In this document: positions 9,353-18,483 of the stretch, in pieces
Numbering within the stretch: the first letter of the stretch is position 1
How the letters are laid out: every line of letters begins with the position of its first letter
DNA from: Mycolicibacterium tusciae
GTDB taxonomy: Bacteria; Actinomycetota; Actinomycetes; Mycobacteriales; Mycobacteriaceae
Assembly: GCF_002086795.1 (NCBI RefSeq)
Contig: NZ_MVIM01000006.1
Span: forward strand, 124,001 to 188,000
Length of the DNA stretch: 64,000 nucleotides
Direction: 5' to 3'
Translations under genes and position numbers: made by a program
Notes under the pieces: generated by a model
Database searches by the model: none
What the model saw: only the letters and a program-made list of their open reading frames with translations
What the model was told of the DNA's origin: nothing

Positions 9353-10309
9353 TCAGCCCTTGCGAGCCTTGACCTTCTCGGTCAGCTGCGGCGCGACCTT
9401 GAACAGGTCGCCGACGATGCCGAGGTCGGCGATCTCGAAGATCGGCGCCTCTTCGTCCTTGTTCACCGCAATGATCGTCTTTGACGTCTGCATACCCGCG
9501 CGGTGCTGGATCGCTCCCGAGATGCCCAACGCGATGTACAGCTGCGGAGACACGGTCTTGCCGGTCTGGCCCACCTGGAACTGGCCCGGGTAGTAGCCGG
9601 AGTCGACCGCGGCACGCGACGCGCCGACCGCGGCGCCGAGCGAGTCGGCCAACTCCTCGACCACATTGAAGTTCTCGGCGCTGCCGACACCACGGCCGCC
9701 CGACACCACGACGGTGGCCTCGGTGAGCTCCGGGCGGTCGCCGGCCACGGCCGGTTCGCGCTTGGTGATCTTCGTGGCATTCTCGGCCTGCGCCGGAACC
9801 TCGACGCTGACGACCTCGCCCGCACCGTCGGCAGGTTCGGCGTCAATGGCACCGGGGCGCACGGTGATGACGGCCAGTTCGCCGGTGGACTCGGCCTCGA
9901 CGGTGTACGCGCCACCGAAGATGGAGTGGATGGCCTTGCCGCCCTCCTGGACCTCCACGACGTCGGTCAGCACACCCGCACCGATGCGCGCGGCCAGCCG
10001 GCCCCCGATCTCCTTGCCGTCCGCGGACGCGGCCAGCACCACACCGGCCGGGCTGGCGGACTCGACGAGCGAGGCCAGCACATCCACGTACGGGGTGATG
10101 AGGTAGTTGTCGGCGTCATCGGATTCGGCGACATAGATCTTGGCCGCACCGGCGGCCTTGAGGGCGTCGGTCAGTCCTTCGGCCGTGCCCGGCTTGCCCA
10201 CCACAACGGCGGCGGGTTCGCCCAATTTACGTGCGGCAGTGATCAGTTCGGCGGTGACCTTCTTCGGGGCACCTTCAGCGTGCTCGACGAGCACAAGTAC
10301 TTCAGCCAT
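9353..10309 (-). CDS. etfA: Electron transfer flavoprotein alpha subunit
   Basis: Large FAD-binding subunit of the ETF heterodimer (FixB; Rv3028c homologue), which takes electrons from acyl-CoA dehydrogenases and passes them to the respiratory chain. The 318-residue protein opens with [13 protein letters not shown]. It carries the ETF alpha FAD signature near the C-terminus: [10 protein letters not shown], then [20 protein letters not shown] and [18 protein letters not shown]. It lies 53 bp downstream of etfB and ends just before a strong terminator. Confidence 0.97.
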   Translation of the reverse strand: MAEVLVLVEHAEGAPKKVTAELITAARKLGEPAAVVVGKPGTAEGLTDALKAAGAAKIYVAESDDADNYLITPYVDVLASLVESASPAGVVLAASADGKEIGGRLAARIGAGVLTDVVEVQEGGKAIHSIFGGAYTVEAESTGELAVITVRPGAIDAEPADGAGEVVSVEVPAQAENATKITKREPAVAGDRPELTEATVVVSGGRGVGSAENFNVVEELADSLGAAVGASRAAVDSGYYPGQFQVGQTGKTVSPQLYIALGISGAIQHRAGMQTSKTIIAVNKDEEAPIFEIADLGIVGDLFKVAPQLTEKVKARKG

Positions 10310-10362
10310 GGGTCTTCAGTGTCTTTCTAGGTCTATTAGGCGAGGAATTCGGAGTGATCTGC

Positions 10363-11157
10363 TCAGATGATCTTCTGGGCGACGAGGTACTCGGCAACCT
10401 TCGCGCCGCCTTCACCTTCGTCGGTGACCTTCTCACCCGCGGTCTTCGGCGGTTTCGGAGTCGACGCGTTCACCTTCGTGCCGGCGTTGGCAACGCCCAC
10501 CTCATCGGCCTCGACACCGATCTCAGCCAGCGTCAGCGTCGTGACTTCCTTCTTCTTCGCGGCCATGATGCCCTTGAAGGACGGGAAGCGCGGCTCGTTG
10601 ATCTTCTCGTTGACGCTGACCACGGCGGGCAACGACGCCTCGACGGTGAAGACACCGTCGTCGGTTTCGCGCTCGCCGGTGACCTTGCCGCCCTCGACCG
10701 CCACCTTGCGCAGGTGGGTGAGCTGCGGCAGGCCCAGGTACTCGGCCACGATCGCGGGCACCGCGCCGCCGACGCCGTCCGTCGCCTCATTACCGGCGAT
10801 GACCAGTTCCGTGCCTTCGATCGTGCCCAGCGCGCGGGCAAGGGCCCACCCGGTCTGGACCATGTCGGATCCGTGCATGCCCTCGTCCACGAGGTGCACC
10901 GCTTTGTCGGCGCCCATCGACAGCGCCTTGCGAATTGCCTCCGTCGCCCGCTCCGGTCCGGCTGTGAGCACTGTCACAGTTCCGCCTGCGTCACCTTCTC
11001 GCTCCTTGATCAGCAGCGCCTCCTCGACGGCGCGCTCGTTGATCTCGTCGAGCACGGCGTCGGCCGCTTCACGGTCAAGGGTGAAATCGCCGTCGGACAG
11101 CTTGCGCTCCGACCAGGTGTCAGGGACCTGTTTGATCAGGACCACGATGTTCGTCAT
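10363..11157 (-). CDS. etfB: Electron transfer flavoprotein beta subunit
   Basis: AMP-binding partner subunit (FixA; Rv3029c homologue). The 264-residue protein starts MTNIVVLIKQVPDTWSE at ATG 11155-11157, with a GAGGAGG 13 bases upstream, which is rather far. It contains ALSMGADKAVHLVDEG, VIAGNEATDGVGGAVPAIVAEYLG and the ETF beta signature region ASLPAVVSVNEKINEPRFPS. Forms an operon with etfA. The stretch from 11158 to 11352 separates it from the divergent MGLP genes and must hold both promoters. Confidence 0.97.
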   Translation of the reverse strand: MTNIVVLIKQVPDTWSERKLSDGDFTLDREAADAVLDEINERAVEEALLIKEREGDAGGTVTVLTAGPERATEAIRKALSMGADKAVHLVDEGMHGSDMVQTGWALARALGTIEGTELVIAGNEATDGVGGAVPAIVAEYLGLPQLTHLRKVAVEGGKVTGERETDDGVFTVEASLPAVVSVNEKINEPRFPSFKGIMAAKKKEVTTLTLAEIGVEADEVGVANAGTKVNASTPKPPKTAGEKVTDEGEGGAKVAEYLVAQKII

Positions 11158-11352
11158 GAGTCTGGTTCGTCCTCCTCGAAGGGGCCGATGACCGGCCCGC
11201 AATACCACGTTTCAAGCAATCACCATCATGTTACTCGCGGGTAACTTTTGGTGGTTCGCAGGAACACCATAGCTGGTCGAAGTTTGTGTTCTAGCAGCAC
11301 GTAGGCGGTGAACAGTTCGCCAGTGAGCCGTTTCACGTTAGCCTGCCTTCCA

Positions 11353-12129
11353 ATGAGCGCATTCGTCACCGATGGTCCGAACCTGCCCTTGACCGGCGAA
11401 CGCACGGTTCCGGGCCTCGCGGAGGAGAACTACTGGTTCCGCCGCCATGAAGTCGTCTATGAACGGCTGGCCAGTCTCTGCGCGGATCGCGACGTCCTCG
11501 AAGCCGGCTGCGGCGAGGGCTACGGCGCCGATCTGATCGCCGATGTCGCGAACACTGTCATCGGCCTCGACTACGACGACTCCGCTGTCGCGCACGTCCG
11601 CGCCCGGTACCCGCGAATCGACATGCGCCAGGGAAACCTGGCTGAGCTCCCGCTTGCCGACGCAGCGGTGGACGTGGTGGTCAACTTCCAGGTGATCGAA
11701 CATCTCTGGGATCAAGGGCGATTCGTTGCGGAATGTCTGCGCGTGCTGCGCCCCAGCGGAGTGCTGTTGATGTCGACACCGAACCGGATCACCTTCTCCC
11801 CCGGCCGCGACACCCCGATCAACCCGTTCCACACCCGGGAACTCAATGCCGTCGAGTTGTCCGAACTGCTCTCCGGCGAGGGCTTTTCGGTGGAGTCGAT
11901 GCTGGGCGTGTTCCACGGGCCGAGGCTGCTCGAGCTCGACGGCCGCCACGGTGGATCGATCATCGACGCCCAGATCGCGCGTGCGCTCGCGGACGCACCG
12001 TGGCCCACTGATCTGCTCGATGACGTGGCATCCGTGACGACTGCGGACTTCGACCTCGTCGACGCCGAGGACGGCGACCGCGATATCGACGACAGCCTGG
12101 ATCTGGTGGCGATCGCGGTGCGGCCGTGA
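11353..12129 (+). CDS. SAM-dependent methyltransferase of the MGLP cluster
   Basis: Homologue of Rv3030, described as a methyltransferase acting in 6-O-methylglucose lipopolysaccharide (MGLP) synthesis. Class I Rossmann fold: motif I VLEAGCGEGYGADLIA, the acidic end of strand 2 GLDYDDSAV, and VVNFQVIEHLWDQ with LRVLRPSGVLLMSTPN. ATG 11353 gives 258 residues (MSAFVTDGPNLPLTGER); a GTG at 11308 is an alternative. The stop overlaps the GH57 start by GTGA. Confidence 0.87.
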   Translation: MSAFVTDGPNLPLTGERTVPGLAEENYWFRRHEVVYERLASLCADRDVLEAGCGEGYGADLIADVANTVIGLDYDDSAVAHVRARYPRIDMRQGNLAELPLADAAVDVVVNFQVIEHLWDQGRFVAECLRVLRPSGVLLMSTPNRITFSPGRDTPINPFHTRELNAVELSELLSGEGFSVESMLGVFHGPRLLELDGRHGGSIIDAQIARALADAPWPTDLLDDVASVTTADFDLVDAEDGDRDIDDSLDLVAIAVRP

Positions 12130-13652
12130 CAGCGAATGAGCCCGTCCCCGGGCTCTTCACCCTGGTACTGCACACCCACCTGCCCTGGCTGGCCCATCAC
12201 GGACGCTGGCCCGTCGGCGAAGAGTGGCTCTATCAATCGTGGGCGGCGGCCTACGTCCCGCTGATGCGTGTCCTGCGCACGCTGGCCGCCGAGGACCGCC
12301 GCCATTTGGTGACGCTAGGCATGACGCCGGTCGTCACCGCACAGCTCGACGACCCCTACTGCCTGACCGGGATGAACCACTGGCTGGCGAACTGGGGCCT
12401 GCGCGCCCTCGAGGCGACGACGCTCGGTGATCCGCTGCGGCAGTTCGGTGTTCGCGAGCGGGCCGAAGCCGAGCGCGCACTCGACGACTTTTCGACACTG
12501 TGGGCGCACGGCGGCAGCCCGCTGTTGCGCGAGCTCGTCGATGCCGAGGCCATCGAACTGCTCGGCGGACCGCTGTCACATCCGTTCCAGCCGCTGTTGA
12601 ATCCGCGACTGCGCGAGTTCGCCTTGAGGGAGGGACTCGCCGACGCCCACCAGCGGTTCGCCCATACGCCCGCCGGAATTTGGGCGCCGGAATGCGCCTA
12701 TGCGCCGGGGATGGAAATCGATTATGCCGCAGCGGGTATCGGCCATTTCATGGTCGACGGGCCGTCACTGCACGGGGACACCGCGTTGGGTCGGCCGGTC
12801 GGTTCGTCGAATGTGGTGGCGTTCGGCCGTGACCTGCAGGTCAGCTATCGGGTGTGGTCACCGAAGTCCGGCTATCCCGGCCACGCCGCGTACCGCGACT
12901 TTCATACCTACGACCACACGACGGGCCTGAAACCGGCACGCGTCACCGGCCGCAACGTCGACTCCGACGCGAAGGCGCCGTACGACCCGGACCGTGCGGA
13001 CAGCACAGTCGACGGTCATGTCGCCGACTTCGTCTCGCATGTGCGCCGGCGCCTCGTCAACGAGAGCGAGCGGATCGGCAGGCCCGCACACGTGATCGCG
13101 GCTTTCGACACCGAGTTGTTCGGGCATTGGTGGTACGAGGGGCCCGTCTGGCTGGAGCGGGTGTTGCGGGCGCTACCCGAGGCCGGGGTTCGGGTCGGCA
13201 CCCTGTCTGACGCCATCGCGGACGGTTTCGTGGGTTCCCCAGTCGAATTGCCGCCAAGCTCTTGGGGTTCCGGCAAGGACTGGCAGGTGTGGGCCGGCGA
13301 GCAGGTGGCTGACCTCGTCCAGTTGAACAGCGAAGTCGTCGACACCGCACTGACGACAGTGGACAAGGCGCTCGGTGATACGGACACCCCGCCGGCCCGT
13401 AACTTCGTCGCCGACCAGATCCTGCGAGAAACGCTGCTGACCGTCTCCAGCGACTGGCCATTCATGGTCAGCAAGGACTCGGCGGCGGATTATGCGCGGT
13501 ATCGCGCGCACCTGCACGCCCACGCCACCCGCGAGATCGCCGTCGCGATGGCGTCGGGCCGCCACGACCATGCACAACGACTCGCCGACGGATGGAACCG
13601 TGCGGACGGCCTGTTCGGCGCACTCGACGCGCGAAGACTGCCACGACCGTGA
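12126..13652 (+). CDS. Glycoside hydrolase family 57 (alpha-glucan branching enzyme-like)
   Basis: Homologue of Rv3031, a GH57 protein proposed to branch the alpha-1,4-glucan of MGLP or glycogen. In 508 residues it has the N-terminal LVLHTHLPWLAHHGRWPVGE, the catalytic nucleophile Glu in GIWAPECAYAPG, the acid/base Asp in IAAFDTELFGHWWYEG, and an all-helical C-terminal domain with DWPFMVSKDSAADYARYR. The GTG start overlaps the upstream stop and its own stop overlaps the next start by GTGA, so three proteins are made from one message. Confidence 0.9.
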   Translation: MTANEPVPGLFTLVLHTHLPWLAHHGRWPVGEEWLYQSWAAAYVPLMRVLRTLAAEDRRHLVTLGMTPVVTAQLDDPYCLTGMNHWLANWGLRALEATTLGDPLRQFGVRERAEAERALDDFSTLWAHGGSPLLRELVDAEAIELLGGPLSHPFQPLLNPRLREFALREGLADAHQRFAHTPAGIWAPECAYAPGMEIDYAAAGIGHFMVDGPSLHGDTALGRPVGSSNVVAFGRDLQVSYRVWSPKSGYPGHAAYRDFHTYDHTTGLKPARVTGRNVDSDAKAPYDPDRADSTVDGHVADFVSHVRRRLVNESERIGRPAHVIAAFDTELFGHWWYEGPVWLERVLRALPEAGVRVGTLSDAIADGFVGSPVELPPSSWGSGKDWQVWAGEQVADLVQLNSEVVDTALTTVDKALGDTDTPPARNFVADQILRETLLTVSSDWPFMVSKDSAADYARYRAHLHAHATREIAVAMASGRHDHAQRLADGWNRADGLFGALDARRLPRP

Positions 13653-14890
13653 AGATCCTGATGCTGTCGTGGGAGTACCCGCCGGTGGTGATCGGCGGAC
13701 TCGGCCGGCACGTGCATCACCTCGCAACGGCGCTCGCCGAGGCCGGCCACGAGGTGGTGGTGCTCAGCCGCCGGCAGTCCGGCACGGACCCCAGCACGCA
13801 CCCGTCAACCGACGAGATCGCCGAGGGCGTAAGGGTTGTCGCCGCGGCGCAGGATCCGCACGAGTTCGACTTCGGCACCGACATGATGGCCTGGACGCTG
13901 GCGATGGGCCATGCGATGGTCCGGACGGGATTGGCCATCAAGGGTCCCCGCGCCAAGCCATGGCGACCCGACGTGGTGCACGCCCACGACTGGCTCGTCG
14001 CGCATCCCGCGATCGCGCTGGCCGAATACTTCGACGTCCCCCTCGTCTCCACCATCCACGCCACCGAGGCGGGTAGGCATTCGGGGTGGGTCTCGGGAGC
14101 GATCAGCCGACAGGTGCACGCCGTCGAGTCGTGGCTGGTACACGAATCTGACTTACTGATCACGTGTTCGGCATCGATGAGCGACGAGATTACCGAATTG
14201 TTCGGACCGGGTCTCGCCGAGACCCGCGTCATCCGAAACGGAATCGACGCCGCGCGTTGGCCGTTCGCGAAACGGCGTCCCAGGATCGGGCCGCCGCACC
14301 TGGTGTTCGTGGGTCGCCTCGAATACGAGAAGGGCATCCACGACCTGATCGCGGCGATGCCCCGCATCCGGCGCACCCATCCCGGTACCACGTTGACGGT
14401 GGCGGGCACCGGCACGCAGCAGAGGTGGCTCGTCGAGCAGGCGCGAAAGTACAAGGTGCTCAAGGCCGCAACGTTCGTCGGCCATCTCGATCACGAGCGA
14501 CTCGTGCGACTGTTACACACCGCCGACGCCGCCGTGCTGCCCAGCCACTACGAACCGTTCGGCATCGTTGCTCTCGAGGCGGCCGCGACGGGTATTCCAT
14601 TGGTGACGTCCAACGTCGGCGGCCTGGGCGAAGCGGTGATCGACGGTCAGACCGGAACGTCGTTCGCCCCGCGCGATATCGCCGGCCTGGCCGCGGCGGT
14701 GCGCAGCGTGCTCGACGACCCCGATTACGCTCAGTGCATGGCGACCGCTGCACGGGAACGCCTCACGTCGGCCTTCGACTGGCACACCGTCGCAGACGAG
14801 ACCGCCCAGGTGTACGTGGCCGCCAAGCGCGGCGAGCGCGAACCTCATCGGCGCCGCCCCATCGTCGAGCACGCCCTGCCCGACCGCTAG
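13649..14890 (+). CDS. GT4-type alpha-1,4-glucosyltransferase of MGLP/glycogen synthesis
   Basis: Homologue of Rv3032, the alpha-(1->4)-glucosyltransferase that extends methylglucose lipopolysaccharide. The 413-residue GT-B protein starts at GTG 13649 (KILMLSWEYPPVVIGGLGRH), which carries the glycogen-synthase-type GGLG acceptor/donor loop. Donor-side features are VFVGRLEYEKGIHDLI, PSHYEPFGIVALEAAATG (the EX7E motif) and NVGGLGEAVIDGQTG. The four-base overlap with the GH57 gene makes it the last member of the three-gene MGLP operon. Confidence 0.91.
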   Translation: MKILMLSWEYPPVVIGGLGRHVHHLATALAEAGHEVVVLSRRQSGTDPSTHPSTDEIAEGVRVVAAAQDPHEFDFGTDMMAWTLAMGHAMVRTGLAIKGPRAKPWRPDVVHAHDWLVAHPAIALAEYFDVPLVSTIHATEAGRHSGWVSGAISRQVHAVESWLVHESDLLITCSASMSDEITELFGPGLAETRVIRNGIDAARWPFAKRRPRIGPPHLVFVGRLEYEKGIHDLIAAMPRIRRTHPGTTLTVAGTGTQQRWLVEQARKYKVLKAATFVGHLDHERLVRLLHTADAAVLPSHYEPFGIVALEAAATGIPLVTSNVGGLGEAVIDGQTGTSFAPRDIAGLAAAVRSVLDDPDYAQCMATAARERLTSAFDWHTVADETAQVYVAAKRGEREPHRRRPIVEHALPDR

Positions 14891-14897
14891 GTCGTCG

Positions 14898-16211
14898 TCA
14901 AGCACCTAGCCGCAGCCGCTCGGCGCCCAAGGCGTCGACACCGTGGTAGGCGAAGCGACTCCACAGCGCGCGCATCCGAACGGCCAGTTCGTGATCCACC
15001 GGGTTACGGTGCGGGCCAAGCATCGGCGCGCCCGCCCACGCAGACTCCGTACCCAGCAGCAAGGGCAGATCCATGCAGTGGCAGGCACCCAGTGGCGCGT
15101 CTCGAGGCGACCAGTCGAGCCGGTACACCGACGCGCGGCCCCCCTCGCTTCGCCACCGATCGGCGAACCGGCCTGCAGGCCCGCTGAAGATTTGACGGGT
15201 CATCGTTGCCGAGGCCACCCGTGCGGCGGGTCTCGCGAACGGTCCCAATGCGCGCAACCGCGACGCTCGTGGATTGATCTCGACGAACGGGGCCGCGTCG
15301 AGCCTGGTGCAGCCGACGAGCAGGTCGACCTTTCGCGCCACGCGCGCGATCCGGGCGCTCACTTCACCTGCTGGCGGAAGGGGATCGACACCCAGCATCG
15401 GCCCAAATGCCATGCCGCTGACGAGGCCGAACGGTTGCGCCGCCACCAGGGCCGCGACCTGGGCACGATGCAGATCTTCGACGCTGGCCGCGAAAGGGTC
15501 TGTGTCGCCCAGCGATTCCGCGGCGGCGGCACTCATCGCCGCCGTCATCTCGTCTCGGCCCTCACGCATATCCAGCGGCGCGCTCTGGATGATCGCGCGC
15601 GAGTACAGACCGTCGGCGGCCTCCGACAGCATCAGCGAGTACACCGAGTCACCGCCTGCGGACTGCCCGAACAACGTGACGCGCGCCGGGTCACCGCCGA
15701 ATGCGGGGATGTTGTCGTGCACCCACCGCAGCGCCAGCAGTTGATCGCGCAGACCGAGGTTGTCTTCGTCCACGCCACGAGGGGTGCAGTAGCCGAAGAT
15801 ACCGAGCCGGTAGCTGACCGTAACCACCACGACGCGTCCCTCGCCGACGAGGTCGTCGGGGTCGTAGTTCGGGGACTCACCGCTTCCGGAGACATAGGCG
15901 CCGCCGTGGAACCAAACCATCACCGGCAGCCCGTCAGCATCGCTGGGGGCGGTGACACTGAGAACCTGGCAATCTTCGCTGTGTTGCAGACCCTCGGTGA
16001 CCGGACCCGTTACGAACAACAGCCGCGACGGAAGTTGCGGACACACGGGCCCGCGCACGGTCAGCTCGCGGGGTTCGTCCCAGCGGGTGGGCGACGTCGG
16101 CGAGACGAACCGGCTCGCGCTGGCGTAAGGCACACCACGCGCCCGTACCAGCACACCGTCGTCTTCGATGAGGGCAGGGCCCGTCGACAGGTCGACGCGC
16201 CGCAACGACAA
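14898..16211 (-). CDS. Type B carboxylesterase
   Basis: Alpha/beta hydrolase of the carboxylesterase/lipase (PnbA-like) family. The 437-residue product has the oxyanion loop MVWFHGGAYVSGSGESPNYD, the nucleophile in RVTLFGQSAGGDSVYSL and a probable catalytic His in GACHCMDLPLLLG, with the acid in a Glu/Asp of the FVEIN or LVGCTRLDAAP region. No signal peptide is seen, so it is probably cytoplasmic. It is convergent with the MGLP operon (7 bp apart) and 11 bp downstream of the acyltransferase on its own strand, so those two may be co-transcribed. Not part of the M. tuberculosis order I remember at this site. Confidence 0.86.
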   Translation of the reverse strand: MSLRRVDLSTGPALIEDDGVLVRARGVPYASASRFVSPTSPTRWDEPRELTVRGPVCPQLPSRLLFVTGPVTEGLQHSEDCQVLSVTAPSDADGLPVMVWFHGGAYVSGSGESPNYDPDDLVGEGRVVVVTVSYRLGIFGYCTPRGVDEDNLGLRDQLLALRWVHDNIPAFGGDPARVTLFGQSAGGDSVYSLMLSEAADGLYSRAIIQSAPLDMREGRDEMTAAMSAAAAESLGDTDPFAASVEDLHRAQVAALVAAQPFGLVSGMAFGPMLGVDPLPPAGEVSARIARVARKVDLLVGCTRLDAAPFVEINPRASRLRALGPFARPAARVASATMTRQIFSGPAGRFADRWRSEGGRASVYRLDWSPRDAPLGACHCMDLPLLLGTESAWAGAPMLGPHRNPVDHELAVRMRALWSRFAYHGVDALGAERLRLGA

Positions 16212-16222
16212 CTGCGAGTTCG

Positions 16223-16960
16223 TTAGCGCGCGGCTTTCTTGCGCTCGATGTCGGCCAGAGCGGCGGCAAGCTCGGCGCGCTGGGCCGCCGAGGTCTCCCA
16301 GGACAGCTTCCGGTTCTTGACGACTTTCGCGGGTGCGCCGACGGCGATCGAGAAGTCCGGGATCTCACCCTTGACCACCGCGTGCGATCCCAGCACGCAG
16401 CCGCGGCCGATCATCGTGTTGCGCAGGATCGTCACCTTGGTCGCGACCCAGGTGTCGGGCCCGATGCGCACCGGTCCCTTGATGATGCCCTGGTCCTTGA
16501 TCGGCAGCTCGACGCTGTCCATCCGATGATCGAAGTCGCACACATAAACCCAGTCCGCCATCAGCACGGAGTCACCGAGCTCGATGTCGAGATAAGTGTT
16601 GATCACGTTGTCTCTGCCGAGGACGACCTTGTCGCCGAAACGCAGGGAGCCTTCGTGGCAGCGGATCGTGTTCTTGTCGCCGATGTGCACCCAGCGACCG
16701 ATCTCCATCGTCGACAGCTCCGGCGTCGCCTGGATCTCCACGCCCTTGCCGAGGAAGACCATGCCGCGGGTGATGATGTGCGGATTGGCGAGCTTGAACT
16801 TCAGCAACCGCCAGTAACGCACGAGGTACCACGGCGTGTAGGCCCGATTGGCGATGACCCATTTCAGCGAGGCCATGGTGAGGAACTTGGCCTGGCGCGG
16901 GTCGCGCAGCCGCGAACCCCGCCACCGCTTGTGTAGCGGCGCGCCCCACATCGTCGTCAT
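16223..16960 (-). CDS. Left-handed beta-helix (hexapeptide) acyltransferase
   Basis: Homologue of Rv3034c, an O-acetyltransferase-like protein proposed to acylate sugars, possibly MGLP. Translation from ATG 16958-16960 (MTTMWGAPLHKRWRG) gives 245 residues; a longer frame to 17026 adds only an unlikely basic extension. Residues 60-210 form the hexapeptide-repeat helix, e.g. VHIGDKNTIRCHEG, VVLGRDNVINTYLD, IRIGPDTWV-like turns and MIGRGCVLGSHAVVKGEIPD. It ends with a charged helix that is Ala/Glu/Lys rich. Confidence 0.85.
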   Translation of the reverse strand: MTTMWGAPLHKRWRGSRLRDPRQAKFLTMASLKWVIANRAYTPWYLVRYWRLLKFKLANPHIITRGMVFLGKGVEIQATPELSTMEIGRWVHIGDKNTIRCHEGSLRFGDKVVLGRDNVINTYLDIELGDSVLMADWVYVCDFDHRMDSVELPIKDQGIIKGPVRIGPDTWVATKVTILRNTMIGRGCVLGSHAVVKGEIPDFSIAVGAPAKVVKNRKLSWETSAAQRAELAAALADIERKKAAR

Positions 16961-17050
16961 GGCCGGAAAGCCTACGCGAGCCGCCCGGCGCCGAACGGTT
17001 ACCCTCACTGGGACTTCCAAGGCCATCTTGAACGAAACCGAAAGGGCGTA

Positions 17051-18349
17051 GTGTTCCGGCGATCGATCGTGCTGGCGTCAACAGTGCTGATCACGGCCGC
17101 ATTGGCGGGGTGCGGGAACACCGACAGTTGGGTCGAGTCCCATCCCGCGTCGGGCTGGCCCGCCCAGTACGGCGACGCCCGCAACAGCAGCTACGAATCG
17201 ACCGCGGGCGCCGACGGGTTACGGCTGGAGTGGACGCGCTCGGTCAAGGGCGAACTCGCCGCCTCGGTCGCGCTGGGATCCGGCAGCTACCTGGCCGTGA
17301 ACGCGCAAACTCCGTCGGGCTGCTCGCTGATGGTGTGGGAGACCGACAATCGTGCCCGGCAGCGCTGGTGCACCCGCTTGGCGCAGGGGCCGGGGCCTGG
17401 AGGACCTCTCTCCAGTGCTCTTTTTGATGGCTTCGACAACCTCTACGTCGGTCAGCCCGGCGCAATGCTCTCGTTCCCGCCGACGCAGTGGATCCGCTGG
17501 CGTCAACCCGTCATCGGGATGCCGACCACGCCGCGGATCCTGGCTCCGGGGCATCTCCTGGTGGTCACGCACCTGGGCCAGGTGCTCGTGTTCGACGCCC
17601 AGAAGGGTGTGGTCGACGGATCTCCCATGGATCTCGTCGCCGGTGTCGACCCCAAGGATCCCGAGCGCGGACTCGCCGACTGTCGACCTGCCCGTTCGCG
17701 CTGCCCGGTGGCGGCCGCACCGGCCTTCGCGGAGCAGACCGGAAGCGTCGTGCTCAGCCTGTGGGAGCCGGACACCGACGCTCCCGTTCTTGTCGGGTTG
17801 CGCTACCGCCAGGGACAGAACCCGATGCTCACGCGCGAGTGGACCAGCGACGCTGTCGGCGGCGGTCCGATCGCCAGCCCGGTGCTGTCCACGGACGGAT
17901 CGACCGTGTACGTCAACGGACGCGACGAACACCTGTGGGCGATCAACACCGACAACGGCGAACCGAAATGGTCGGTCCCACTGGACTATCTGGCGCAGAC
18001 GCCGCCGTCGGTGTCACCCGACGGGCTGATCGTGGCCGGCGGTGGACCCGGCGCGAAGCTGATGGGCATCAGGGATTCCGGTGACGGGGGCGAGGTGGTG
18101 TGGACCCGCGATGACGTCGCACCGCTGACGACATCGAGTCAGTCCGGCGCACATACGGCTTACGCCGTCGCACGCGACGGGGAAAGCGGTCAGGCGTTGC
18201 TCGTGTTCGACCCGGCAGACGGCCGCACCCTCAACCGCTATCCCCTGCCCAACGCGGGCGGCTGGCCCGTTGGTGTCTCCATCGGACATGACCGCCGCGT
18301 CGTCACCGCGACAAGCGAAGGCCGCGTGTACGGATTCGCGCCGGCTTAG
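17051..18349 (+). CDS. Lipoprotein with PQQ-type beta-propeller
   Basis: Homologue of Rv3035. The 432-residue product from GTG 17051 has a lipoprotein signal (FRRSIVLASTVLITAALAGC) and blades typical of PQQ/quinoprotein-like repeats, such as LWAINTDNGEPKWSVPL and LLVFDPADGRTLNRYPL. No catalytic residues for a PQQ dehydrogenase are evident, so a binding or scaffolding role on the outer face of the membrane is more likely. Six to eight blades fit the length. Confidence 0.82.
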   Translation: MFRRSIVLASTVLITAALAGCGNTDSWVESHPASGWPAQYGDARNSSYESTAGADGLRLEWTRSVKGELAASVALGSGSYLAVNAQTPSGCSLMVWETDNRARQRWCTRLAQGPGPGGPLSSALFDGFDNLYVGQPGAMLSFPPTQWIRWRQPVIGMPTTPRILAPGHLLVVTHLGQVLVFDAQKGVVDGSPMDLVAGVDPKDPERGLADCRPARSRCPVAAAPAFAEQTGSVVLSLWEPDTDAPVLVGLRYRQGQNPMLTREWTSDAVGGGPIASPVLSTDGSTVYVNGRDEHLWAINTDNGEPKWSVPLDYLAQTPPSVSPDGLIVAGGGPGAKLMGIRDSGDGGEVVWTRDDVAPLTTSSQSGAHTAYAVARDGESGQALLVFDPADGRTLNRYPLPNAGGWPVGVSIGHDRRVVTATSEGRVYGFAPA

Positions 18350-18483
18350 CACGACCGTTCGTCGCGCGAAACCGACCGCCTATCGCGGCCTAACAACACT
18401 GTCACCGCTTCGTAACAGCCCGCGGCCACAGGCATGCCACCATCCCGGACGTCGCACTTTCCAACAGCGCCAGGGAGGCAACC

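Noticed and set aside
14943..16226. Long plus-strand frame of 427 codons opposite the carboxylesterase
   Set aside because: It is a shadow of the minus-strand gene in high-GC DNA; the product is Arg/His-rich with no domain, and the minus-strand frame has the complete esterase motifs.
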